Shown here: positions 13,301-23,900 of the stretch, piece after piece | Layout of the letters: every line of letters starts with the position of its first letter | Position numbering within the stretch: position 1 is the stretch's first letter | Assembly: GCA_025716855.1 (NCBI GenBank) | Contig: JAIXMQ010000003.1 | Location: 124,001-188,000 of the forward strand | Length of the DNA: 64,000 nt | Source: Pilaira anomala | Lineage: Eukaryota > Mucoromycota > Mucoromycetes > Mucorales > Mucoraceae | Direction: 5' to 3' | The notes under the pieces: generated by a model | Told to the model about the DNA's origin: nothing | Databases searched by the model: none | The model's input: only the letters and a program-made list of their open reading frames with translations | Position numbers and translations under genes: made by a program

Positions 13301-13840
13301 ATTGCGCTTTGTAGTGGAACAGATATTGCAATGGAAGCAGCAGATGTTATTTTGATGCGAAATGATTTAACAGATGTAGTTGCTGCCTTAGATTTGTCTA
13401 AAGCGATCTTTAATCGTATCCGAATTAATTTGTTGTGGGCTTGTATTTACAACTTGGTGGGTATTCCTTTGGCTATGGGTGTATTCATGCCTTGGGGATA
13501 TCGTCTTCATCCAATGATGGCAGGATTCGCTATGGCTGCAAGTTCGACTAGTGTTGTTATGAGTAGTTTAACTTTACGTTGGAGTTGGAGAAGACCTGCT
13601 TTAGTTCATTTAAATGAGCATACTACTTCTGGTGGTATGGACGCATCAGTTCATCTTTCTCTGCTTGTAAATGAAATGATATCAGATACACATGAAGAAA
13701 TTGAAATGGATTTACAAAATCAAGAAGAAGAAGGGCTAATCTATCATAAGAACAATAATGTATCAAGTCTGGATAAGATCAAGAATCTCTTTTCAAAGCG
13801 AACATTGAAATATACGCCTGTATCCAACGATGATTTTTAA
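10331..13840 (+). CDS. CCC2: Ccc2/ATP7-type Cu+-transporting P1B-ATPase
   Basis: Single-exon gene, 1169 residues. Copper P1B-ATPases move Cu+ into the late Golgi to metallate secreted oxidases and the high-affinity iron-uptake multicopper oxidase. Four N-terminal HMA domains carry GMTCxxC at about residues 14, 82, 185 and 259; yeast Ccc2 has two and human ATP7A/B six. The membrane Cu site CPC is at 670-672 (VACPCSLGLATPT). The actuator TGE lies in MVTGEVDAV, the phosphorylation site DKTGTLT starts at D714, and GDGINDSP starts at about 975. The N-domain His is present in SEHLL (H755), but the usual following Pro is Leu. A roughly 30-residue basic insert precedes the P-domain hinge. The acidic cytosolic tail ends near residue 1169. 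No intron is needed. Confidence 0.96.
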   Translation: MSHNLKTTRLPVQGMTCHSCVRAITNALSLLPGVETVSVDLEKSCATVSYDSLLLDYNDLKNNIEDCGFDVNLTTVTLPVLGMTCQSCVKAIQNALSDQLGIISSFVSLENEECTVVFDSYVTSTADITELIEDCGFDVLMVHDKLNSNSSNSSGSSSSSIHQALKIEEEYIDQGNETIQLEIRGMTCASCVTSIEKALKSHQGISYVSVALLAERATVTFDPLDIQPNTIRKIICDAGFEAKVIERKGNDVLQLQIYGMTCASCVTSIERGLSNLLGVLNVSVNLMTEKAQVKFDCEETSPRKIVEAIEDLGFNAMMADTTRDAQLDSLAKVREIKEWQSAFIECLFFAVPVFFIAMVFPMFPWFKIVMEIPIFLPGLYLLEIAQLLLTLPVQFGVGKRFLKSAMVSVLHGTPTMDVLVSISTLAAFGFSIFSMLHGVVKQVKTPPTVFFDTSTMLITFIVLGRLLENKAKGKSSSALSKLMSLTPSTALMVTVDDLNVVLSERKIPSELIAEGDLIKLLPGDKVPADGVVFHGSTTVDESMVTGEVDAVNKQLGDTVIGGTVNGLGTFIMKATRVGSDTALSQIVKLVEDAQVSKAPIQGFADHVAGYFVPTVIFLGLATLVTWILIIKSVGVEGLPSMLQKEIASAGDDGWLFVCLKLCISVIIVACPCSLGLATPTAVMVGTGVGAENGVLFKGGAVLENGQAVNKVVFDKTGTLTCGKLELVESKAWTGDEQQKLQMLILAAIAESYSEHLLGRAVVAAAKSLTGLKLLDGLATVENFQSVTGSGISCDVVFRTELSKDVVGLRETLKPLVNTSHTVMVGNKKWLEDHHGIALSDSQEEMYRVQGSLGRTCVLVGVNGVAAGYISLSDVVKPEAKRVIATLQSMGIQTAMVTGDNELTARCIADQLGITEVHAGVSPNGKTQIIKKMQEKTFVKKHVPWWSKHRVQSNHYLPLQSNNTKTGTKTVVAMVGDGINDSPALVAADLGIALCSGTDIAMEAADVILMRNDLTDVVAALDLSKAIFNRIRINLLWACIYNLVGIPLAMGVFMPWGYRLHPMMAGFAMAASSTSVVMSSLTLRWSWRRPALVHLNEHTTSGGMDASVHLSLLVNEMISDTHEEIEMDLQNQEEEGLIYHKNNNVSSLDKIKNLFSKRTLKYTPVSNDDF

Positions 13841-14594
13841 ATCTTATATTTTGTACACTTTATTATTATTATTATTATTATTACCATTACATTACCATAT
13901 ATTTTTCTCTGTCATACTCCCAACATCTTTTTTCTTGTAAATAAACTTTTTTTTCTAAATCCCTCAAAAAAAAATAACTGTTTGTTACATTTGCGTATTT
14001 ATTTTGCACGTTATACACTACAAAATACTACTATCTATTTTATCTGTATCAACAGAAAATGAAGTTCTTTTCATTTGATTTTTAAAACAAATACATATGT
14101 ATGGCTTGCTACATTGAATTTTACCTATTTTTTTTTAAATACATATCAATTGTCCTAAACGACGATGCTTCTTGACGAGGATGCTCCTTTAAAAACTCGG
14201 CTTTTTTGTAAAAATATTAGAAATTAGAAGACATATAAATACCATAGAAAAAGAATCAACTTTAATAAAATCAATTCAATAGGTCGTAACAATTTAAACC
14301 CTTGTTCTTCTTAAAGACCTTATCTTTTGATTTAATAGTATTTTATTTCTAACATTTGGTGAATTCCCTTGGATATTTAACTCTCATTGTATCTTACTTT
14401 ATATTATCAAGTCGTTTTACTTGTGAACAGGAACTGGTGCGCACGAAACTCTTTTTATCTTTATCAAGTTTTCTATTGCTAATAAATAATCTTAAAACTT
14501 GCTTGATTGTGGTTCTAAAAAAAAAGGAGTAAAATTACAAGACGAATACCACAATAAACGTCTCACGAAATACCTGAAAGTTACAAAAGAAAGA
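13841..14594. other. Intergenic, 3' side of copper ATPase
   Basis: A short (ATT)n tract at about 13860-13882 lies just after the ATPase stop. Otherwise AT-rich sequence with no ORF or RNA that I can support up to the tRNA gene. Confidence 0.6.
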
Positions 14595-14667
14595 TGCCTT
14601 CTATCAGAATTGAACTGATGACCTTCTGCTTACTAGGCAGACGCTCTGCCAACTGAGCCAAGAAGGC
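14595..14667 (-). tRNA. tRNA-Thr (anticodon AGT)
   Basis: The minus strand folds into a full cloverleaf. The 7-bp acceptor stem is GCCTTCT paired with AGAAGGC, plus an A discriminator; the D arm is GCTC..GAGC-like. The anticodon stem TCTGC/GCAGA closes a 7-nt loop CTAGTAA with anticodon AGT. The T arm is ATCAG-TTCAATT-CTGAT. No intron. CCA is not encoded. It reads ACU/ACC threonine codons after A34-to-inosine editing. Confidence 0.95.
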
Positions 14668-15602
14668 TTTTTACGTGTTTATTTGGTCCTTTAAAAATCT
14701 TTTTTATACCAAAAATCAAAATTTTTTTTTTGCAAAAACACGTGATATTCACGTGAGAGTCATGCTTTTGATGCTGTGGACGTCCAATGAAATTATCGAG
14801 TTGGAATTTATTTAGTAAATATATAGTAAGCTTTAATTCACATGTCGCTTAATCTACTACCTCAGAATATTGACAATAAAAAAACAGTGGTCAATACCTT
14901 TAGGAAGGTTTGACTTTCTTGTATTGTTTATTAATTTGTAGCCACACTTTTTAATTTTCATCCGGACAGACTTAATTAAAAAAAAGAGTATGTAACTGTT
15001 TTTTTTTTTGGTAAGATAGTTAACAAATACAGCGACTTATGGAATTATTGAATCATTTAATAAAAATTAAAAAAAAATGCAGCTGAAAAGTGGGGAACTT
15101 GGGATAAATGCATGTACAATAACGCCGAATACGTAATGGCACAGACTTAACAATTTTGTTTTGTTTTATTAGAAGTATAAGTTGGGAAGTTTTTGACAGT
15201 TTTACCTACAAAAGGTCTTTGCGTGTTAATTTTTGAAATCGTACGGGTATTGTAAAGTTCTACCAGTTGGAAAACTAGATCAATTTCTTGGATTCTTAAT
15301 TACTAATGAGGGTTTCTGGGAATTATTAGCAATACGCTTATATCATTGATCTTTTTATTACAGGTATCATAAATACTCTTTATTACGCTTCTATATTATA
15401 TTAGTACTATATCACTTGCTCAGCCTTTCAATCAATTAGTTATTGCGTTATAAAAATCAACATACAGAACAAGAACTACAAGAAAAAATGACTATTCAAA
15501 AATCTTATTTCAAAAGAAACATTTTATTTTGTAGAAAAAAAAGTGGATATATGAAAAGACTAATTATAGAAACTCAATTTTAATCAATATCAATATTCTG
15601 CT
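14668..15602. other. Intergenic region between tRNA-Thr and sHSP
   Basis: About 0.9 kb of AT-rich sequence without a supported ORF, RNA or repeat beyond homopolymer runs. Confidence 0.55.
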
Positions 15603-16179
15603 TTACTTTTTATCGGTTGTCGTCTTAGGAACAGTTACTTTGAGAGCACCATTACTATAAGATGCTTTAATACTGTCAGTATGAACTGGTTGTGGGAACG
15701 AGAATAATTTGGTAAAAGAGCCAGAAACACGTTCATTTACCCACCAGTGATAATCAGAAGGCTCATGCTGAATAACGTGGGATGTTTATTTCATCCTTCT
15801 TAAATACTTGTTGATCTGCTTTGGTGCCACCATAATTATCTTCTTTTTCTGTTGTTGAAGCAGGTGTATCCGATTCTTCATACTCTTGTATAATTGAGCC
15901 GCTTAAAACCAAAGTACGATGATTATCCACCATATCAACCTTCTTGATATTCCTTTTATCATAATATCCAGGCAATTCTACACTGAGCTCGAAAGAGTCG
16001 GGAGTTTCGACCATGACAGATGCAGGGTAACGAACAAAGTTGTTCTTAATACTATCGGGTGTTTTTAATAAAGATTCACTAGGACCGCCTTTGAAGAAAG
16101 TATGCTCAAAAAACATTGCAACAGCACGTTGCATCTCACGTAAGCATTTGAAAAATGAAGAGGACGGAGCGAGATCCAT
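15603..16179 (-). CDS. Small heat-shock protein (Hsp20/alpha-crystallin); frame needs a 40-nt intron or is broken
   Basis: sHSPs are ATP-independent chaperones that form oligomers and hold unfolding proteins. The first frame (16179 down to about 15808) starts MDLAPSSSFFKCLREMQRA and contains the alpha-crystallin start MVETPDSFELSVELPGY and RTLVLSGS. It would stop at TGA about 15763. The last third of the domain (WWVNERVSGSF, FPQPVHTDSIKASY, NGALKVTVPK) is in another frame and ends at 15603. Removing a GT..AG segment of exactly 40 nt, 15768..15807, restores one 178-residue protein. That is short for an intron here and lacks an obvious branch site, so a 1-nt indel making a pseudogene is the alternative. 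I saw no clear heat-shock element upstream. Confidence 0.72.
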
Positions 16180-16373
16180 ATTTTTTTTTTTTTAAAAAGT
16201 GATGATAAGTGCTAAAAAATAAATATTATCTACAAGAAAAAATGGGGCCATTATATATATATAATAAGTAGTAGAAAATAAAATAACAAGATTTTCATTT
16301 AGCACATACTTCACATAAACTGTATAACTTCATTATTCATTTATTTTTATTATTTTATTTTTAATTTTTCTCT

Positions 16374-18705
16374 TTATAGATTGCCACCACGAAAGAGGTA
16401 TACCAAGTCTTTTAAACGCAGCTTTACGTCGGTTTGACCAAAGATACCTTTCATCCGTGCCTATTTTAAAGAAATGTTTAGAGCCATGTTTGAATAACTA
16501 TTATTATATACTTACCTGTTTTTTGGACTGTAGGCAAAATATTCTTTGTTCAACAGTATCGTTAATAAAGATACGATATATCTCTACCTCTTTAAGCTGT
16601 CCAATCCTATGAACACTGTCGATAGCTTGGTTTTCTAATGTTGGATCCCACCAAAGATCCAACAAAATTACACGATTGGCGCAGGTAAGGTTTAAACCTG
16701 TTGATCCACATTTGGTTGAGGCAAGAAGTACTTTGATGTTCGGGTCTGAAGAGAATTTGTTTACTATCTTGCCTTTTGATTTGATGTTTTTTGTCCCGTC
16801 ATAACGAAGGAAACGAATCCCTTCATCATTCAGGGGGGCTTCAACCAGGTCCAAATAAACCCGTAAACTGAGAGAATACGACTGTTTTATCTTCATCATT
16901 CGTTTCGGTTGCTGTTTGTTTTAATATTTCAGTCACCTTATGGATTTTTACGCTCGAGGTAAATCGTCGAATTTCTGCAGCCTGTTCTTCATGATGTGAC
17001 CAGACATGTTCATATAATACTTCACTCAAATATTCACATATACACGGTCACTACCACTTAATCTATTATCCACCGATTACTAATAAACATTCGTTATACT
17101 AAGTTCTATATACTATCGTCCAGTAATACTGATCCGGTAAATAGTAACATGGATTATCCGTTAACATTGACAGGTTCTGGTTATTCTATTTTAACTACAC
17201 CAGGAACATGGGTCAATGTGACACGATGATTGGTATTGTTCTTCCTGCTGGAAGATCGGCTAGGGCCATGATAGACTAATGCTTTGAGTTGAGGAGAAGT
17301 TTTGGTCTCAATTTCTCGTTTCCATTGATCTAATAAAGACGCAAGACAGATAATTAAAGCGACCTTCACCTTGAGTTCATTGGGTCTAAGTGGTTGGTGT
17401 ACCTGAGTGGCACTGTGATTTACAGGCGTATAATCAGTACAGGGATTCGTAATGATGATTGATATTGCTTGGATGGCTTTACCAAGACCCGCCTCATCAG
17501 CCAGGACACCTCCTCTGTGATTCGGTGAATCCTCCATCTTTTGCATCCATTGTAAATCAGTCTTTTGATGCTCCATAAGAGTAATAGAGAGGCCATCGGG
17601 TGTATCAATTCTTTCTTCAGGAGATAGAAGACTAACATCCACAGTATTTTGTACTAAATTAAGGGTGTTTTGTTCAATATAATTACCGGAATTAGGTTGT
17701 GTTGTGGCGTTGCCAGCAAAGTGTCTGTGTCTTACGTTCGGTCTTTCGGAGCTTTCACCTTCACCGTGGAGTTGGTATCTTCCAGTATTATCAGGTAAAG
17801 ATACATGTACATTGGGTATATTATCTTCAAAGCCAGTAGGTCGTAAACGATTGTACATTTGTACATCATCGTCTAAATCATCAATAACATGATAAAAAAT
17901 AGAATGTCGTGGTGATTGGAGTGGTGATGGTGATGGTGATAGTTCAGATTGTGATGGTGCTGGGTGTACTGCGTATCCAAGTACAGGTGCTGGCACACTT
18001 TCTTCTATTGTGGAGCCAACAGGAGAAAATGTAGGTGAACTAAAACCAGCAGTTAAATCAACTGGAATGTGAGGAGGGTCGAATGGTTTGTCATTATCGT
18101 CTGTCGAATCAAACCCGTCACGAGCAGCATACATATCACCTTCACTATCATCTTCCGTTAAATCAACAACCAATGCCCTATTTGTGCTTTGATTAGTAAT
18201 ATCTGAGTTGCTGTGTACGGATGGACCAGATACATTAATGATACTATCGTCATCATCATCATCGATGATTTCAATGACTAGTAAATTATGAGGTGTAGGA
18301 TTGTTTTCGTTGCTAGGTTGATTGGTTTCAATATGCGTTGTATTGAAATCAGTAGATGAAGATACACTAGCAGAACCGGCGGCAGTTTGATTTACTTCAT
18401 CTGTTGCTATGGAAGATTCAGTAGTGACAGGTTCAGTAATTTCAAATTCTGTAGTTTCGGGCTCGGTAGCAGTAGCAGATCCGAGAGTAGTTTGAAAATA
18501 GGCAGATGAATGATCAGGAGCGGTACCAAGGTGATCTGTATCGTAATCAAAAGCCATATCTTCAGCATCAGAAAAAATGATTTCATCAAACTGATCAAAG
18601 ATTGGGTGCTCACTACTTTCTGCGGCATTGGAACCAGTGTAGATATCATTACCAGCTTGCATTTCTTTGCCTTAATATAATAAATATTAGTAATTTGTCA
18701 CGATG

Positions 18706-18740
<35 letters not shown>

Positions 18741-19665
18741 TTTAATTCGAGCAATTTGGATATCGATTGAACTATTATAATAAGCTTCAGCAGTAGGATG
18801 AAGAATGTCTGAAGCGTCATAAAACACGTTATCATCGAGTTCATCTTCAGTTTCTGTGCGACGAGTATCACCTGTTAAGTTATGAGTAGCTGTAGAGGTA
18901 TTATCAAGATGATTCTCATAAACTATAACTTAAAGTGTATCAGTATAAATGAACTTGTCCTATACTTAAAAATTACCTTTGGTTTCAGTATCAGTTTGGA
19001 TATTACCAACATGGATATTAGTAGCATGGAGATTATCAGTATGGAGATTATCTGGATGAACATTCTCCTTTTGTTCAATATCACTTGTGGATTGCACCTC
19101 ACTATCAGTTATAGGCAAGTCACCTAAGGATTCAGACTTGAGGCGTTTGTTATTATCAGAGAGTTCACCTTCAAATTTTCGCTTTGATGAGGATGAGCCA
19201 ATAGAAGAAGAAGATGGTGCAGAGGGTGATGAAGAAGAGTTGCTGTTGGTGATATGTACAGAAGAAGATTGATGACTAGTTTATTTACAGACATTGTGGA
19301 ATCATCTACTCGTTCTTTTCGTTTACCTAATGAGGCAGTCTGAGGTTTATTTGAAAAAGAAGAGAGATTATTATTTTGCGTTGTTGTTGTGCTTGAAGCC
19401 TTTCATCAATTAAACGTTGATTTCGAATGCCTTCCATGTCAACACCTAACATGGACGATTCGGATGGGTAACTAAGCCCTGCTTCAACGGGAAAAGCATC
19501 AGTATTGTCATGAAGGGCCATGTCATTATCTTGTCTTGAGTCATGATAGTCGATTATTGAACTTGCACTGTCTGGCTAATGGGGTCCAATACCAAGAGAA
19601 GTAAATTCTTCTCTGTTACCTGTGTTATTATTATTATATCTGGTATAAAATCTTGTTCTGGACAT
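16374..19665 (-). pseudogene. Decayed Uls1/Rad5-type SNF2 translocase with SUMO-interaction motifs
   Basis: Remains of a SNF2-family ATPase; intact Uls1-like proteins strip SUMO conjugates or Rad51 from chromatin. N-terminal reading runs from 19665 (MSRTRFYTRYNNNN) but meets an in-frame TAG at 19576-19578 and shifts frame near 19380 and 19280. Two introns are still recognisable (around 18910-18975 and 18665-18735). SUMO-interaction-like motifs VIEIIDDDDDD (18250-18285) and VVDLTEDDSEGD (18135-18175) are visible. The helicase N-lobe starts LSITLMEHQKTDLQWM, but its Walker A region reads DEAGLGKA instead of DEMGLGKT. Reading stops near 17181 and resumes near 17029 in the C-lobe, so motifs Ib-III (including DExH) and any RING are gone. 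Another frameshift lies near 16870, after VVFSQF. Motif VI remains as VHRIGQ. The final exon ends at 16374. Confidence 0.85.
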
Positions 19666-20049
19666 GACTGGGTAAAATAAAATATAATATGACAAAGAAG
19701 AAGAACAGAAAAGGTTTTTTTTTGTAATGGAATCTTTAAGCAAGGAATTTTTTAAGCTACGTCACGGCTGTTTACATTGTAAACCATGTATCAAGGAGCT
19801 GATAGTATTTTTCATGACGTCAATATATTGTATATGTTGATTTTATAACGCCAATTACTTAATAGATTTAACTTTTTACATGAGAACGCCTAACTTGTCC
19901 TGAAAAACAAGGCGAAAATTATACAAAAGTCCGCTAAGTTAAAAGTTACATTTCAAAAAGGGTATCTTCTTTTTCACTACAATATATGCTATATCTATGC
20001 TATGTAACTACATAACTACTCAGATTAATAAAATAAAATTCTATATTTA

Positions 20050-20830
20050 TATAAATGAAAATGGGATGGTTATTTTGGGCATCTTAAAAAAAAGCGAGAG
20101 TTCAAGAAATATATGCGATTTATAAACATTATCATCATCAGTACTATAAAAAAGACCTAAAACATCTTGCATATCAAAGTGGTTTGTTTCAGGTGTATGG
20201 TAACTAATAAAAAAAGTTAAAAATTAATAATGCACAAGGTAAAATTATTGCAAAAAATGGTAATTGAATAAATTACATGTAGACTGTAAAGCCCATAACT
20301 GTTTACCTAAATTTTGAAAAAGAATATTACAAGCCAAGAAGATGTACCAGATAGATTCAGTCAATAACTTGAGTCAGAAAAAGATACATAATATTGATGA
20401 ACGAGGTAAAGAAGTGGGTTTGTCATTGATTCCTTTGATGAGGCATTGTTTCACAAAATTCAGGGTCTTTTTTTTTATTTTATTCACACATTTACATATT
20501 ATAGTTATATGCGTCATGTACATTGTATACTTGTGTGTGAATTAAGTTACTATATTATTTATTTAGTTTATCATTGATCTGGTTGCAATGACTCACATGC
20601 AATGCAGTTTACAAATTCACCCTTTTTTAATTCACATGTCAAAAATGCATTGACCAATATTTTTTATAGGCGCCTAATTCTCCCTCCTCGTTACACAAGA
20701 AATAACCAGTTGCGGAAAAGATAGTGTCACGTAGCGTGTTCAATTTATCGTGCATGTTATAATTTTGCATGAATGAAACAAAATTTTGATCAATGAATTT
20801 ATACCAAGTGTAGCAAGTCATTTATGCCAA
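20050..20830 (-). pseudogene. Possible decayed gene, family not recognised
   Basis: Three coding-like minus-strand blocks sit between CSF1 and the SNF2 pseudogene. Block 1, 20821..20639, is an open 60-residue frame with WYKFIDQNFVSFMQNYN and GYFLCNEEGELGAYKKYW. Block 2, about 20470..20270, reads CLIKGINDKPTSLPRSS, hits a TGA, then continues LTESIWYIFLACNILF and GKQLWALQST. Block 3, about 20215..20055, reads YHTPETNHFDMQDVLGLFYS and ends FSFI before a stop. Composition is protein-like and blocks 2 and 3 are bounded by plausible splice sites, but the phases do not join and block 2 has a stop. I read it as a broken multi-exon gene of unknown function. Confidence 0.4.
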
Positions 20831-20945
20831 CGCGACAATTCAAATATATAATAACACACACACAAAAAAAAAGCGTATTATTTATTAACACAGTAATGTA
20901 AAATTTATAATTAATTGATATTAGGATATGAATGTTTTGTATATT

Positions 20946-23900
20946 TTAATCGGTTTGAGACTCTAAAACACCCCAAATAACTTTAACTAATTGATCCAAA
21001 TGTAATGTGATGTTTTCATGAACAAGTCCAGGTATTCTTTCTCTTTTCAGACCTAGCCATTCTACAGGCGGCGTAGCATCTCCCATCACTTGTAACTGAG
21101 GCTGGAAATTGACAGCACTAATTGAGGAGTACACATATTCTTCTTTCGGTGTAGGTGTTTCAGGTCCAGCTTCTGTAATAAGTTCCATATCGTTTACAAT
21201 AGCGGGTATTTCTTCAAAAGGAGATGCTTGTAATGAAATTGACGCATTAGAATCCAACCTATTTCTTCTAGAAATTTCAGAGACAGCGGATGACTTGCGA
21301 CTATAGGTTCCAGTATATTCTTCACCTTCATCTAACGTACTTGTGAAACTTATAGGCGTACTGGGATCATCGAAAGGGTGAAGCAAGTCGTTATTCTTTT
21401 CTAAAGCACGTGAAAGTTGAGAGTTAAACATATTGACCATTTCTTGCAAATATTTGATGAGACCAATATTTAATGAGACATTAACGCGCCCAGCAAATAC
21501 AGAACCAAATTCATGAGCAATCTTGTTTTCAAGTTGAGTTGATTTCATTATTATCTCTGTACCAGGTATACCAAAAATCTTTGTACCATCCAAGTTCTTT
21601 GGCTTAGATAAATTGGTAGGAAGTGGAGTAGAGTAGGTTTGCATTAGTTCTTTCCCAGGTACATTTTTAGCTAATGCTGCACTTATAAGAGTAATAACAA
21701 GCTTTCTGTGAACACCTGCTTCATCTCTTGGCAACTCGTCTAGGTCAATCTTGAATTGTTGCGCTCTAAAGTCTACATTATCCGAGTCTTGGAACTGACT
21801 AGGATATATGATAATTTCGAGTGATTTAACATATAGAGAAACTTTGCTACGAACAGATGAGTTTTCATATAAGTTCCTATCTTTTTTAGTAGATGTTGAT
21901 GGGCTTGTAGTTCCGTTTGTCTTAACATTGAGCTTTGTTGACATATCTTGAGTGGACCGAATCCCAGCTTCAACCTTTTTCTTTTGAAACAATTCTTCGA
22001 ACTTTTGGGCCATTGTAATAATAACAGGTACAGTCTTTATGGAAAGTCTAGCAACGAACGCCTCTAAATTAATAGATACATCAAGATTATACTTTTCTGT
22101 AACTCTTGTTAAATCTACGTTGAATTCGAGCGATTGTTGTATTGCATCCAAAATATTTTGATATTCGTATTCAAATACGGCCTTGAAACCATCGGATCGT
22201 ACACAGACTGAAGCCTTTTCTTTGTCAAGAGTGCCAAAATTATCAACGCGTCCTTGTATAACCATGCGCTTGAAATTAGCATTACCGGACAATCTACCTT
22301 CAGATAAAACATTGATTCCATCAAGAGATAAACTGAGTCCTTTGGATTGAAAAGGTACATCGTGTAATTGGAAAGCAATGTTTTCAGGTGATAAAGTAAT
22401 TTTACCAATGTTTTGGCCCATATCTACAGAAAATTGAATAGTTTGTACATAAATGGCCATATGTTTTGCAAAAGGAGCAGGCGGATGCGATGAAGTGATG
22501 TCATTTACTTGTTTTGCATTTATTTGGTCGGTAATTTCATCAGATTCTATTGCATCTATCGTGTCGAGCTCGCCTAAAATAATGTTCAATGAATTATATG
22601 AAGGTTCGCTTACAAGCCTACTTGATTTAGATAAACTTTGTTTGTTGTCAGAGACAATGGGCTGACCAAACCAGCATGCATTTAGAATAAGCAAATCTTG
22701 TAGATGTCTCATATTGATATCGCCAAAAATATTTGGCAATTCAATTACAATTGAAATATCATCATTAGGACGACCTTCTTTACGCTGCGAGCTTAACATA
22801 GCATTAAATAAAATACGATCCAAACGTACGTTCAGACATGCTTCAGGAGAGAAATGATGTTTGACGACAGCTGTGATTTCACGAACAGAGCCTACACAAC
22901 TCATAGTACGCGATGTAGTATCCTTTGAGAATGCATTTAATAAAAACTCACTTTCTTCCCAACCAAGCGAACAAATTACTTTCGAAGAAGGATGACAGCT
23001 TAGTTCTAATTGAGTGCGAGAGAGACGCAAGAAGAGCGATGCGTTCAGGTTGGACTCGATTTCAGCGCTGGATTCTCTCACTGCTTTACGTTCACTTGAT
23101 TGTTGAATACCTACTTTCAAGCCTGCAATCACTTCACGCAAGAATTGAACGAGTGCTGGGTGCAATGTATTTCTACTTTCTCGAATTAAGATATCAGCAT
23201 GAAACCTTCTTGGTGCGTCTAAAACAGAGGCATGTGCACCTAGTGGTGTTTGATAAGTCAACCAAGCACTGAGGCCTGGTAAATTGACTGTGGCCATGTT
23301 CCCTTCATTGTATTTTGGATCAAAGCCGGTACGAATATGCAACGATTTAGATCTCTTTCGATTCTTGTGGAGATCATTAGAGTGTCGCTTTGGATACATT
23401 CGAATGGTTCCACTATCACATATAAACTTACATTCAATGTCTAAATGAACAACTTCAGAAGTATTGGGTAGTTCAGTCATTGGAGAAGGTTTAGCAGAAG
23501 AGCTAGGGGACCCGTTTTTAGAACTAAAGTTAGCTTTTGCAGTGAATTTATCTACACGCGACATACTCTTGACATAAATGATGCTTAATGTGTTGATATA
23601 ATCTGCAATAGTACCATCGATATCAATCTCAAAGCCTTTTACTTGAGCATCTGCCTTTACTGAATGAAGCGGTTTAGCATTGACAGCAGAAACGTGACAT
23701 GCAATAGATGGAAGAAATATTTGGTTTGCACGCGGGTGATTTTCAGCTATAAAATGCTCTGCGTTATCTTGATCAAACCTCTTAACGAATTGTAAAGCAA
23801 TATTGTCCAACTGTAAAGCGCCCTTTTCAATATTCTTAGATAAGAATTCAATAGAAGTGACAGATAATAATAGGGCACTGACATTCTTTGAAGTACCGGA

